This document shows, piece after piece, positions 1-6,776 of a DNA stretch of 9,915 nucleotides. The stretch lies in contig JBEPVM010000052.1 in assembly GCA_041690995.1 (NCBI GenBank), forward strand, positions 1 through 9,915, read 5' to 3'. Below the pieces are notes generated by a model, which saw nothing but the letters and a program-made list of their open reading frames with translations, was not told where the DNA came from and searched no databases. The stretch's first letter is position 1. Each line of letters begins with the position of its first letter. The position numbers were made by a program, and so were the translations under genes. The stretch is from UBA4722 sp041690995 (GTDB lineage: Bacteria; Pseudomonadota; Gammaproteobacteria; DSM-16500).

Positions 1-1796
1 AGCTAGCTCCTAATGCTAATGAAAATCCTGATAATTTGACTTATGATTTAGGGTGTGGTTGCGGTACAGTAACATTGGCATCGAATGCCAAATATGCGTG
101 TATTAATAACCCTGAGTCTTTGAATTGTATACTGGCCAAGGCGCAGGTGAGCGTAATGCCGGGTATTATTTCAGTAGTGGATACGATTGCACAGAGATTT
201 GTGCAAATAGATTATGAATACCAAAATTTTTATTACACATCGACCTTGGCAACGGGAATAGAGAATGCAAATCCACCCTCTCCAACAACGCCTGAGTGGA
301 TCACATCGTTTTGTGTTGCGAAAAGTATACAGTATTGCTGCGCGGATCCTGCTCAGAAAAATTGTTCCAGTCTTCGGAATAAGTATTCTCCTATTTCTTC
401 TAATCAACGACCCGATAGTGTGAGTTCTAACGTGCTAAAAGAGATTTATCTACCGTATAACTTTGTGCCTTACTTAAATAATGTAGATTTTATAGCACCT
501 GTGGTGAATCAATATATGGGTGCTTTAGCAGAAGCCTATACCAATTATTGGGCGACACTCCCGCTACCCCAGTTATCTGGCTGGCAGAAAAAAGCGGAAG
601 AAAATGGCTGGATTTTCGCAGGTATGTATTATTACAACATTGCTAAAATGAATGCCGCACACCAGGTATCCATAGATAATTTACCAGTATTCAGTGTTTT
701 ACCTCCTAGTCCTCCTGCGATACCAAAGGAACCCTCAAGCATACCTAAATATCGAAATAATTTGAATTTAGACACCGATGCTTTATTTGAAGCGATTGCA
801 GGCCAGTTATCGAGTGGGGGCTATGACCTGGGAGCTATGACTGGTAAATCTCGTGCTATTGCTGCAGCGTGGGCGCCCACGAATAGCATACTGTCAGGTT
901 GGATGAAAAATCTAACAGACAAAAACGCAAACCCACTTGTTCAATTGGCTGCGTTTGGCTATAAATTAATGTATACAACACAGATCGTTTTTTTCGTTAC
1001 ACTGCTTGCAGTCAGTATAGTTGCTGGGGTTCTTGGTTGGAGTGTGCTGGCGTTAGGTTCTGGTATGACAGCAAACCCTATGCTGGAATATTTCAAACTA
1101 GCATGGGGACTGATTTCACCTTTCTTTATTTTAATGATTGCCTCGCTGTATTCGATGGGTGCTATTATAGGTATTTATTTGCCTTTGTTGCCTTATATTA
1201 TTTTTACGATGGGCGCGATTGGTTGGATAATGACGACCTTGGAGGCGATGGTTGCGGGGCCGTTAATTGCGCTGGGTATTTTAAGCCCGAGCGGTCAGCA
1301 TGAGTTATTGGGAAAAGCAGAACCTGCTGTGATGATTTTATTTAATTTGATTCTGCGTCCAGGGTTGATGATATTTGGCATGATGGCATCTATGTTTGTA
1401 GCGATTGTCGTTATTAAAATGATCAATACAGGCTTTGATCAAGTGGCGCATGACATTATTAGTAAACCTGGTTTGTTTGAAATAATTGCATTTTTTGTAG
1501 TATATGTGTCATTAATAACGATGGCGTTGAATAAAGTATTTTCCTTGATTCATGTGATTCCAGAAAAAGTGCTGATGTATATTGGCGGTCAGGCTATTTC
1601 GTATGGTGAAAGCGAAGGATTGGCGGGTGCGAAACAAGCTCTGGAAGGAAGTACTGGCGCGATAACAGGTGCTTCTAAAGAAACGAGCAGCAATACTGCC
1701 GGTGGTGCGGCGAAAGCTTTACAGGACACGAAGATGGCGAAGGAGAAGCCGAAAGATCCATCCATACAAGCAGGAGGAGGAGCAGCACAATCATAA
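1..1796 (+). CDS. dotA: DotA, polytopic inner-membrane protein of the Dot/Icm type IVB secretion system (3' part)
   Basis: The reading frame is open to the left edge (first full codon at 3), so about 597 C-terminal residues are seen and the true start lies outside. DotA/TraY proteins are polytopic inner-membrane components of type IVB secretion systems. The first ~320 visible residues look like a soluble, probably periplasmic region. It holds eight cysteines, all between fragment residues 18 and 121, and none occur later. Hydrophobic helices follow at about 324-352, 365-430 (several), 442-475 and 494-516. They include the family-typical PLIALGIL, a GKAEPAVM segment and LRPGLMIFG. The last ~70 residues are a Gly/Ala/Lys-rich, low-complexity tail, probably cytoplasmic. 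The gene converges on dotB with 30 bp between the stops and no obvious terminator. The TTG at 36 is internal and is not the start. Identification is from family memory of the C-terminal membrane region and from the neighbouring dot genes. Confidence 0.9.
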   Translation, partial: LAPNANENPDNLTYDLGCGCGTVTLASNAKYACINNPESLNCILAKAQVSVMPGIISVVDTIAQRFVQIDYEYQNFYYTSTLATGIENANPPSPTTPEWITSFCVAKSIQYCCADPAQKNCSSLRNKYSPISSNQRPDSVSSNVLKEIYLPYNFVPYLNNVDFIAPVVNQYMGALAEAYTNYWATLPLPQLSGWQKKAEENGWIFAGMYYYNIAKMNAAHQVSIDNLPVFSVLPPSPPAIPKEPSSIPKYRNNLNLDTDALFEAIAGQLSSGGYDLGAMTGKSRAIAAAWAPTNSILSGWMKNLTDKNANPLVQLAAFGYKLMYTTQIVFFVTLLAVSIVAGVLGWSVLALGSGMTANPMLEYFKLAWGLISPFFILMIASLYSMGAIIGIYLPLLPYIIFTMGAIGWIMTTLEAMVAGPLIALGILSPSGQHELLGKAEPAVMILFNLILRPGLMIFGMMASMFVAIVVIKMINTGFDQVAHDIISKPGLFEIIAFFVVYVSLITMALNKVFSLIHVIPEKVLMYIGGQAISYGESEGLAGAKQALEGSTGAITGASKETSSNTAGGAAKALQDTKMAKEKPKDPSIQAGGGAAQS

Positions 1797-1826
1797 GGAC
1801 AAAGATAATACATTTTATTTGAAATG

Positions 1827-2969
1827 CTAACCCAACCCTACATCCGTATCTTCACGTTTGGTTTGCTCTGCAATCACACGATAATTCCGTTCTGAAATAA
1901 TGCCTGCATCGAATTTTTCTTTAGCATCCGCCGCCATAGTACGTCCTTGTTCGCGGACAAGTTTGCGTACCATGGCGGTGATATTGACAGGGTCTATGTC
2001 GAGTAATGTATCTCGAATTTTTTCATCGAAAACAAGATACTCACGTAATGCAACACGTTTGCCATCTTCTGTGGGAGCTAAACGTTGTGAAATAATCAGG
2101 CGCATGGTTTCGATTAAATCAATCGTACGGCCAGCGCGTTCTTCCGCAGGGTAGCTCGTCACCAGGCGGCGTACTGTTTCAGCCACGCCATTACTGTGTA
2201 GAGTGGTGTAAACAGGGTGACCTGTCATAGCAGCTTCCATAGCGGCGCTAATGGTTTCCATGTCGCGTGCTTCACCGACTAAAATAAGCCGTGGTTTTCT
2301 GCGTAATGCATTTCGGACACCTGCTGCAAAACTCGGTAAGTGGCGTGGTATTTCAGTTTGGCTGACAATAGATGAGATTTTTTCCACGCTGTCATACACA
2401 AATTCGATAGGTGCTTCGTAGGTTAAAATTTTTCGATTACTCTCAGCATTTTCAGTAATACTTCGGATAATGGAAGCGAGCAGAGTGCTTTTGCCTGAGC
2501 CTGTTGCGCCTGTTACATAGACAATGCCTTGTTCGGGGGTAATGGCTTCTAATACTGCGGGTGGTAATTGCATGCTGTCCAATTTGGGCGGATCGCTTGG
2601 AATAGTACGGGCTGTGATTTGAATACCGTCATGGCCTTCCACTAAACACGCTGTGGCGTTAATACGAAAACGAAAACGGTCACTGCGATTTGGACGAATT
2701 TCATAATGCGTATCCACATCTTTGCCTGACATGAGTTGTGCTGTTCCGTTTTGGCCGTAAATCGCATTAATAATTTCGCCCACTTCGGTATTGGATAAAC
2801 GTCGCCGTGTTATTTTATTTAAACGGCCATAGATTTCCGCAAAAATGGGTTCATTCGTTTGAAGCGTAATATCCGATGCGCCTAACTTCACGCAATGCAT
2901 TAAAATTTCATTAGCAATTTCGATAGACAGGCGTATCGGTTCTTGCGGGAAAAGAAAATCAGTTGTCAT
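1827..2969 (-). CDS. dotB: DotB, cytoplasmic secretion ATPase of the Dot/Icm system
   Basis: A hexameric AAA+ ATPase of the PilT/VirB11 type that associates with the cytoplasmic face of the Dot/Icm machine and powers effector export. With the start at 2969 it is 380 residues, close to the Legionella protein (about 377). Walker A is GATGSGKST at 154-162. An Asp-box-like TYEAPIEF sits at 183-190, Walker B LILVGEARD at 228-236 and a His-box TTLHSN at 255-260. The frame extends upstream to 3083, but those extra 38 residues would lie inside dotC and do not resemble the family, so ATG 2969 (MTTDFLFPQE) was chosen. The start overlaps the end of dotC by 11 bp and has no strong Shine-Dalgarno sequence, which suggests translational coupling. 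All catalytic motifs are intact. Confidence 0.96.
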   Translation of the reverse strand: MTTDFLFPQEPIRLSIEIANEILMHCVKLGASDITLQTNEPIFAEIYGRLNKITRRRLSNTEVGEIINAIYGQNGTAQLMSGKDVDTHYEIRPNRSDRFRFRINATACLVEGHDGIQITARTIPSDPPKLDSMQLPPAVLEAITPEQGIVYVTGATGSGKSTLLASIIRSITENAESNRKILTYEAPIEFVYDSVEKISSIVSQTEIPRHLPSFAAGVRNALRRKPRLILVGEARDMETISAAMEAAMTGHPVYTTLHSNGVAETVRRLVTSYPAEERAGRTIDLIETMRLIISQRLAPTEDGKRVALREYLVFDEKIRDTLLDIDPVNITAMVRKLVREQGRTMAADAKEKFDAGIISERNYRVIAEQTKREDTDVGLG

Positions 2970-3786
2970 GTTGTTGTACCACGATAGCATTCCAATGATG
3001 TGCATCTGTTTGTAGTTTAGGTAACTCAGTAATGCGTAGCACTTGGTCATTAATACGCATATCTGTGCCGTTTCCTGTAACACCTAATTCTGTCTTGGAC
3101 ACATACGGTGCGCTGACCATTTTTTCTTGTAATAATTTACGGTACAGAATCATGCCATTGTAATCGCGTTTTAAGCGCGCTAAATTTTGTTGAAAGATAC
3201 TATCGGCTTGTTGGAGTCCTTTTTCCCACCCTAAGCGGATGGACTTGACCCAAATTTTTCTTTCCTCTTCTGTGCGGGGTAATAATATTTTATGGGGCAT
3301 TTCTGGTTTATTGAATGGCATTAATAAATAATCCCGCCAGTTAGGTGGCGTGGTGGCAAAACGGGCTTGTGCAACAATTTTATAAGTTTTGTCTGCTACA
3401 CGTATGGTATTTGAGTCGCTCAAATTTAAGCTTTGGTCGCTTTCAACTAAAACAGGAGGCAGCACGCCGTGACTGAGCAGCATTCCATTAAAATTATAAA
3501 TGGTTTCAAGCGACCATTGATTATTTTTCAAGCGGTTATTGATTTGCTGTGAGTTGATAGCAAGCCCGCCCTGAGCACCTAGGCTCATTGCTGTGTCTTC
3601 AAGTACTTTGATGCGGATTTGGCTAATCGCAGGACTGCTTCCTTCCGCATGAACAGGCTCATCATTTTGCATACCTTCTAATTGATGAATATTCATGGGA
3701 TCGATTTCTTGTGTGTGACGGTGTGCAGCGCAAGCGCTGAGGATGCTCACCAAACCAATAATAAAGATAGTTTTAATTTTTTGCAT
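2959..3786 (-). CDS. dotC: DotC, outer-membrane lipoprotein of the Dot/Icm core complex
   Basis: DotC and DotD are lipoproteins that, with DotH, form the outer-membrane part of the Dot/Icm core complex and are needed to place DotH there. From ATG 3786 the product has 275 residues. It has a short basic N-terminus, a hydrophobic stretch at about 6-16 and a lipobox L16-S17-A18-C19. The mature part includes QGGLAINSQQINNRL and an NWRDYLL segment that fit DotC as I know it. An in-frame TTG at 3798 would add MNCV, but ATG 3786 gives a cleaner type II signal peptide. The gene starts inside the last 14 bp of dotD and its last 11 bp overlap dotB, so the three look like one coupled operon dotD-dotC-dotB. 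Confidence 0.94.
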   Translation of the reverse strand: MQKIKTIFIIGLVSILSACAAHRHTQEIDPMNIHQLEGMQNDEPVHAEGSSPAISQIRIKVLEDTAMSLGAQGGLAINSQQINNRLKNNQWSLETIYNFNGMLLSHGVLPPVLVESDQSLNLSDSNTIRVADKTYKIVAQARFATTPPNWRDYLLMPFNKPEMPHKILLPRTEEERKIWVKSIRLGWEKGLQQADSIFQQNLARLKRDYNGMILYRKLLQEKMVSAPYVSKTELGVTGNGTDMRINDQVLRITELPKLQTDAHHWNAIVVQQHDN

Positions 3787-4246
3787 AACGCAATTCAATC
3801 ACTCTGCTTTCAGGATAAACAACGACAGTTGCGCGTCGGCCGCATTGATAAGCAACATCACGTAATACATCAGCTAGCATTCTGTTTTTGTCATAGACAG
3901 TGACTAAGACAGGAATAGCGGGCGGAACACCTAATACGCGCATTTGATAACTCGCCGCTTTGGCAATTTGTCTCACCAAAGGTTCTACCGGCCCTGACCA
4001 ATCAATAGAAGTTAATCCTGCCATGCCATAGGATGCGGGATTGGGTGGCGGTTCTAATGAGGGTATCGGATGTGCAGCCTGTGCTGTTTCTGATAAACTG
4101 ACGATAGAACGGCTGACTGCGTAAGACGCTTCGGACAATGACGCACCCGTGTTGTCTTGCACGCTGGAGGCAGGGGGTTTGGCGCAACTTGATAAAATAG
4201 TAAAACACAGTAATGCAAGTATAGCGAGGCGGATATTCATAATCAT
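3773..4246 (-). CDS. dotD: DotD, outer-membrane lipoprotein of the Dot/Icm core complex
   Basis: First gene of the leftward dotDCB operon. ATG 4246 gives 157 residues, close to the Legionella protein (about 163). The N-terminus has a hydrophobic core at about 7-17 followed by lipobox L18-S19-S20-C21, so it is a lipoprotein. After a Ser/Ala/Pro-rich linker comes a domain from about residue 76 to the end. Legionella DotD is known to have an N0-like fold resembling the periplasmic domains of secretins, and segments such as IDWSGPVEPLVRQIA and DVLRDVAYQCG fit that type of domain. The frame is open up to 4354, but that extension would run into icmT and place the signal peptide internally. A ribosome binding site AAGGAA (4257-4262 on the + strand, complement) supports 4246. 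A second ATG at 4240 is possible but farther from it. Confidence 0.94.
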   Translation of the reverse strand: MIMNIRLAILALLCFTILSSCAKPPASSVQDNTGASLSEASYAVSRSIVSLSETAQAAHPIPSLEPPPNPASYGMAGLTSIDWSGPVEPLVRQIAKAASYQMRVLGVPPAIPVLVTVYDKNRMLADVLRDVAYQCGRRATVVVYPESRVIELRYAKN

Positions 4247-4286
4247 AAACGGGGTATTCCTTAAATCCGTTTGCAAGAAGTTAATA

Positions 4287-4315
4287 TTATCAGGCATTAT
4301 TGAGGCATGATACAA
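4287..4315 (-). promoter_or_regulatory. candidate promoter for dotD-dotC-dotB
   Basis: Read on the minus strand, a -35-like TTGTAT (4315-4310; three of six, with the TTG conserved) is 17 bp from the -10 box GATAAT (4292-4287; five of six). It occupies almost the same bases as the icmT promoter candidate, so the two polymerases could not bind at once. The leader before dotD would be about 35 nt. Confidence 0.4.
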
Positions 4316-4316
4316 T
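4287..4316 (+). promoter_or_regulatory. candidate promoter for icmT-icmS
   Basis: The -35-like TTATCA at 4287-4292 (four of six matches to TTGACA) is followed after 18 bp by the -10 box TACAAT at 4311-4316 (five of six). Transcription would start near 4323, giving a leader of about 25 nt before the icmT ATG. This is by eye only. Confidence 0.4.
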
Positions 4317-4347
4317 AATTTAACTTGAAATAGTAAAGGAAATACGA

Positions 4348-4590
4348 ATGGCACATTGGCGTGATTCTGCGAGAAGTGTAAGATTATTCTTTCTTGATTT
4401 TAGAGCGTGTTTTCCTTTATTAATTTTAATGCTTCATATTCGTTTATGGACGTTTATTATAGCCCTGATCGCGACTGTATTTTTTGCCACATTGGAGCGT
4501 TACGGATTTACGTTAATAGTATTTTTGCGTTGGTTTCGTACGTTTATTGCTGGAAACAGGAAAATTGCTCAACCTTGGTGGAAAAGGTAA
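4348..4590 (+). CDS. icmT: IcmT, small inner-membrane component of the Dot/Icm system
   Basis: IcmT is a small membrane protein (about 86 residues in Legionella) required for type IVB secretion and, in Legionella, implicated in escape from the host. The 80-residue product begins MAHWRD and carries the family pattern RACFPLL (19-25), LHIRLWTF (29-36), GFTLIVFLRWFR (53-64) and the terminal QPWWKR. Hydrophobic segments lie at about 21-30, 33-49 and 53-62, separated by charged residues. The start is well supported: AAAGGA at 4335-4340 is 7 nt from the ATG. A frame-shifted overlapping frame at 4407-4595 is a shadow. icmS follows after 6 bp. Confidence 0.95.
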   Translation: MAHWRDSARSVRLFFLDFRACFPLLILMLHIRLWTFIIALIATVFFATLERYGFTLIVFLRWFRTFIAGNRKIAQPWWKR

Positions 4591-4596
4591 TTTAAA

Positions 4597-4935
4597 ATGG
4601 AAATGTCAGAATTGATGAGTAAAGTTGCAAGAAGCATAGGCGCGCGTTTTAGTTTAAACGGTCGGCCGATGACAATGGAAGAAGTGTTTGCCCCATCGGG
4701 GTTACTTCCAGGTATCGCACGACGCGCTGATCAATTATGCTCATTGTGTTTGGGTTATGGTATTGGTGTGACTTTTGAAGAAACCACAAGTGCTATATTA
4801 AGTGTGACGGTCGCCTTTGATGATGTGACCCCGAATGCGTTGCGGGTGTTGTGCATGATGGATGTGCTTTATGAGTTGATCCAGCCAACGCCGCGCGGCG
4901 AAATGACAACGTTGGATCAGTTGATGTATGATTAG
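4597..4935 (+). CDS. icmS: IcmS, small acidic adaptor subunit for Dot/Icm effectors
   Basis: IcmS pairs with IcmW, and the complex docks on the DotL coupling complex to recruit a subset of effectors. It acts in the cytoplasm. The 112-residue product matches the family length (114 in Legionella). It has the characteristic central block GLLPGIARRADQLCSLCLGYG (35-55) and the terminal LDQLMYD (106-112), which is nearly the family ending. The ATG at 4597 is 9 nt from a purine-rich AAGG in the 3' end of icmT, so the two genes are likely translated in tandem. An in-frame ATG at 4603 is an alternative start. The IcmW partner is not in the window. Confidence 0.95.
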   Translation: MEMSELMSKVARSIGARFSLNGRPMTMEEVFAPSGLLPGIARRADQLCSLCLGYGIGVTFEETTSAILSVTVAFDDVTPNALRVLCMMDVLYELIQPTPRGEMTTLDQLMYD

Positions 4936-4992
4936 AAGTAGGGGGGATTATGATGCAAAAAGCGCGTCTAATCCACTCTATATTAGGATTCT
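4936..4992. other. convergent gap between icmS and gpsA
   Basis: The gap is 57 bp. It holds a six-base inverted repeat GGATTA (4945-4950) / TAATCC (4969-4974) with an 18-base loop, and the second arm can alternatively pair with GGATT at 4986-4990. Neither hairpin is followed by a clear run of T on either strand, so a rho-independent terminator is possible but not convincing. Confidence 0.25.
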
Positions 4993-6003
4993 TCAACCCC
5001 CTTCAGCCTTCGGTACTCGGTCAAGCAAGGCTCGCATGGCCTGCTGAGGTGTTATTTTTTCTTGTAAGAGTTCCCAAACGGATTCAACAATAGGCATTTC
5101 TATTTTTGTTTTGTGGCTGAGCTGAATAATCAGCTCAGCATTGCGTTTGCCTTCTACGATCTGGCCGATTTCTTTTTCAGCAATGCTTGCATTTTTACCT
5201 TGTCCGAGCGCAAGACCAAAGCGGCGGTTGCGAGATTGATTGTCGGTGCAGGTTAAAATGAGATCGCCTAAACCTGTAAGCCCCGTGAGAGTATCAAACT
5301 GGCCGCCTAAAGCGTGCCCAAGGCGCATCATTTCTGCTAAACCGCGTGTGATGAGTGCGCAGCGAGCATTCGCGCCAAAACCCATGCCATCGGAAATGCC
5401 TGTGGCAATCGCAAGTACATTTTTCACAACGCCCCCAATTTCAACGCCTACGATGTCATTGCTTAAATACACACGAAAGAAAGGTGTGTTGAAACGGGCT
5501 GATAAATCTTGAGCAAACTCCGTGTCTTGACTGGCAATGACGACTGCAGTGGGGAGTGCGCGAGCGACTTCGCCGGCAAAAGAGGGACCCGCGAGTACAG
5601 CATAAGAATATTTTTTCCCCAATACTTCTTCAATAACTTCGTGGAGTAATTGCCCTGTATTTTCATCTAAACCTTTGGTTGCCCAAACAATGCGCGTACT
5701 CGGTTGAAGGAATGGTTTTAATTGTGTGACGAGATTCCGAAAACCAACGGATGGCACAGCGATCAGAATGTCGCGTACCTCCTGGATAGCATCGGCCATC
5801 TGCTCGGTTGGGTGTAATGTGGATGGAAACGGGTGTTCTGGAAGATATCGGTTGTTAATTTTTTCTGTTTGTAAGTCAATCGCATGGCTTTTTTCAAACG
5901 TCCATAAACGAATGGTTTGCTTTAGGCGTGATAAATGCAAAGCCAGTGCCGTACCCCATGAGCCAGCGCCGAGAATTGCTAAGGGTTCGAGAGGTGTCTT
6001 CAT
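4993..6003 (-). CDS. gpsA: GpsA, NAD(P)+-dependent glycerol-3-phosphate dehydrogenase
   Basis: Cytoplasmic enzyme that reduces dihydroxyacetone phosphate to sn-glycerol 3-phosphate, the backbone for phospholipid synthesis. Its 336 residues are the usual length. The N-terminal Rossmann domain begins with the dinucleotide motif G12-A-G-S-W-G17. ATKG with K110 and AGPSFAGEVA (138-147) follow. The C-terminal helical domain holds K194 in VVKNVLAIA, the expected catalytic lysine, then the GANARCALITRGLAEM stretch (210-225), LTGLGDL (242-248) and SRNRRFG (257-263). All key residues seem present. Its ATG shares one base with the secB stop (TAATG) and lacks a clear ribosome binding site of its own, so translation is probably coupled to secB. 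Confidence 0.97.
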   Translation of the reverse strand: MKTPLEPLAILGAGSWGTALALHLSRLKQTIRLWTFEKSHAIDLQTEKINNRYLPEHPFPSTLHPTEQMADAIQEVRDILIAVPSVGFRNLVTQLKPFLQPSTRIVWATKGLDENTGQLLHEVIEEVLGKKYSYAVLAGPSFAGEVARALPTAVVIASQDTEFAQDLSARFNTPFFRVYLSNDIVGVEIGGVVKNVLAIATGISDGMGFGANARCALITRGLAEMMRLGHALGGQFDTLTGLTGLGDLILTCTDNQSRNRRFGLALGQGKNASIAEKEIGQIVEGKRNAELIIQLSHKTKIEMPIVESVWELLQEKITPQQAMRALLDRVPKAEGG

Positions 6004-6485
6004 TAGTGAAGTTGACCATCGCCATTGCCATCGACCATCGTGTTTTTAGAATCCTGTAGATGCTGTGCATAGAGCGCATCAAAATTAACAGGTGCTAAGA
6101 GAAGCTGTGGAAAGCCGCCCCGCATAACGATGTCAGAAATGACTTCACGTATATAGGGGAATAAAATGTTTGGACAAAAGCTGCCAAGCGTTTGGCGTAA
6201 TTGTTCGCTGGGTAGGTTGGAAATCAAGAAAATACCTGCTTGCTGAACTTCAATTAAGAAGGCGGATTCTTTATTGCTGGTTACAGTTGCGGTGACAGAT
6301 AATACGACTTCATGCGTATTATCCTGGATGCGATTGCTTTTCGTTTCCAAATTAAGTTGCACTTCAGGTTTCCAGTCCTTCCCAGCAAATATTTGCGGTG
6401 TATTGGGTGCTTCATAAGAGATCCCCTTTGTGTAAATTCGTTGGAGTTCAAATTGGGGAGTTGTTGTGTCTGTTTGAGTTGTCAT
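6003..6485 (-). CDS. secB: SecB, protein-export chaperone
   Basis: Homotetrameric cytosolic chaperone that keeps preproteins unfolded and hands them to SecA. It has 160 residues against 155 in E. coli. The family block GSFCPNILFPYIREVISD (101-118) followed by GGFPQLLLAPVNFDALY (123-139) is fully recognisable. ATG 6485 is well placed, with AAGGAA (complement of 6493-6498) 7 nt upstream. The C-terminal tail is unusual: residues 152-160 read DGNGDGQLH, which looks like the first nine positions of an EF-hand loop, encoded by short near-repeats of GATGG. The AT-rich gap to grxC (6486-6520) could hold an internal promoter, but none stands out. Confidence 0.97.
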   Translation of the reverse strand: MTTQTDTTTPQFELQRIYTKGISYEAPNTPQIFAGKDWKPEVQLNLETKSNRIQDNTHEVVLSVTATVTSNKESAFLIEVQQAGIFLISNLPSEQLRQTLGSFCPNILFPYIREVISDIVMRGGFPQLLLAPVNFDALYAQHLQDSKNTMVDGNGDGQLH

Positions 6486-6520
6486 AATAATGTTCCTTTA
6501 TAAAATATAAAAAATAAAAA

Positions 6521-6772
6521 TTAATTTAACAAATTATTGAGCTGCCCCGATTGTGCTAAAGTAAATAAATTATCATATCCGCCAATAGACTGGGCGTTAA
6601 TAAAAATTTGAGGTACTGTGCGGCGTCCGCTCAATCGTTCCATTTCAATACGTTTGTCAGGATTCAAGTCAATACGAATTTCTTGGTAATCCAATTTTTT
6701 TGCAGTGAGTAACTGTTTTGCCTTGATACAGTAAGAGCAATTTTCTTTCGTGTATAAAATAATTTTTGTCAT
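6521..6772 (-). CDS. grxC: GrxC, glutaredoxin 3 (dithiol, CSYC active site)
   Basis: Small thiol-disulfide oxidoreductase that uses glutathione to reduce protein disulfides and mixed disulfides in the cytoplasm. The 83-residue product has the thioredoxin-type fold markers in order: active site C12-S-Y-C15, the cis-proline TVP (52-54) and the glutathione-binding GGYD (64-67). E. coli Grx3 has CPYC, so the serine here is a difference. The ATG at 6772 lies 4 nt after the rhodanese stop and is preceded by AAGGGA at 8 nt. It sits in the order rhodanese-grxC-secB-gpsA that E. coli also has. Confidence 0.95.
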   Translation of the reverse strand: MTKIILYTKENCSYCIKAKQLLTAKKLDYQEIRIDLNPDKRIEMERLSGRRTVPQIFINAQSIGGYDNLFTLAQSGQLNNLLN

Positions 6773-6776
6773 CGCA

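Larger units (their letters stand above)
4247..4347. promoter_or_regulatory. divergent intergenic region between dotD and icmT
   Basis: This AT-rich stretch of 101 bp must hold the start signals for both dotDCB and icmTS. It contains candidate promoters on both strands that overlap each other, a ribosome binding site for each gene at either end, and the sequence TTAATATT at 4281-4288. That octamer resembles the core of the PmrA box described for Dot/Icm genes, but only one copy is evident. No hairpin of note was seen. Confidence 0.6.

Noticed and set aside
1037..1303. Open frame within dotA encoding an aromatic-rich peptide
   Set aside because: It is a frame-shifted shadow of the membrane region; its composition reflects the hydrophobic codons of dotA.
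1797..1826. Bidirectional terminator between dotA and dotB
   Set aside because: The 30 bp contain no inverted repeat capable of a stable stem.
2970..3083. Longer DotB start adding 38 residues
   Set aside because: The extension lies wholly inside dotC, is not like the family, and the start at 2969 gives the expected length and N-terminus.
4247..4354. Longer DotD start at 4354
   Set aside because: It would bury the lipoprotein signal, run into the icmT start and lacks a ribosome binding site; 4246 has AAGGAA upstream.
4348..4590. IcmV as identity of the small membrane protein before icmS
   Set aside because: IcmV is about twice as long and sits beside dotA in Legionella. The HWRD start, LHIRLWTF and terminal PWW fit IcmT, and IcmS follows it.
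4945..4990. Hairpin terminator between icmS and gpsA
   Set aside because: The stems are short, the loop is long and there is no T-run; kept only as a low-confidence gap note.
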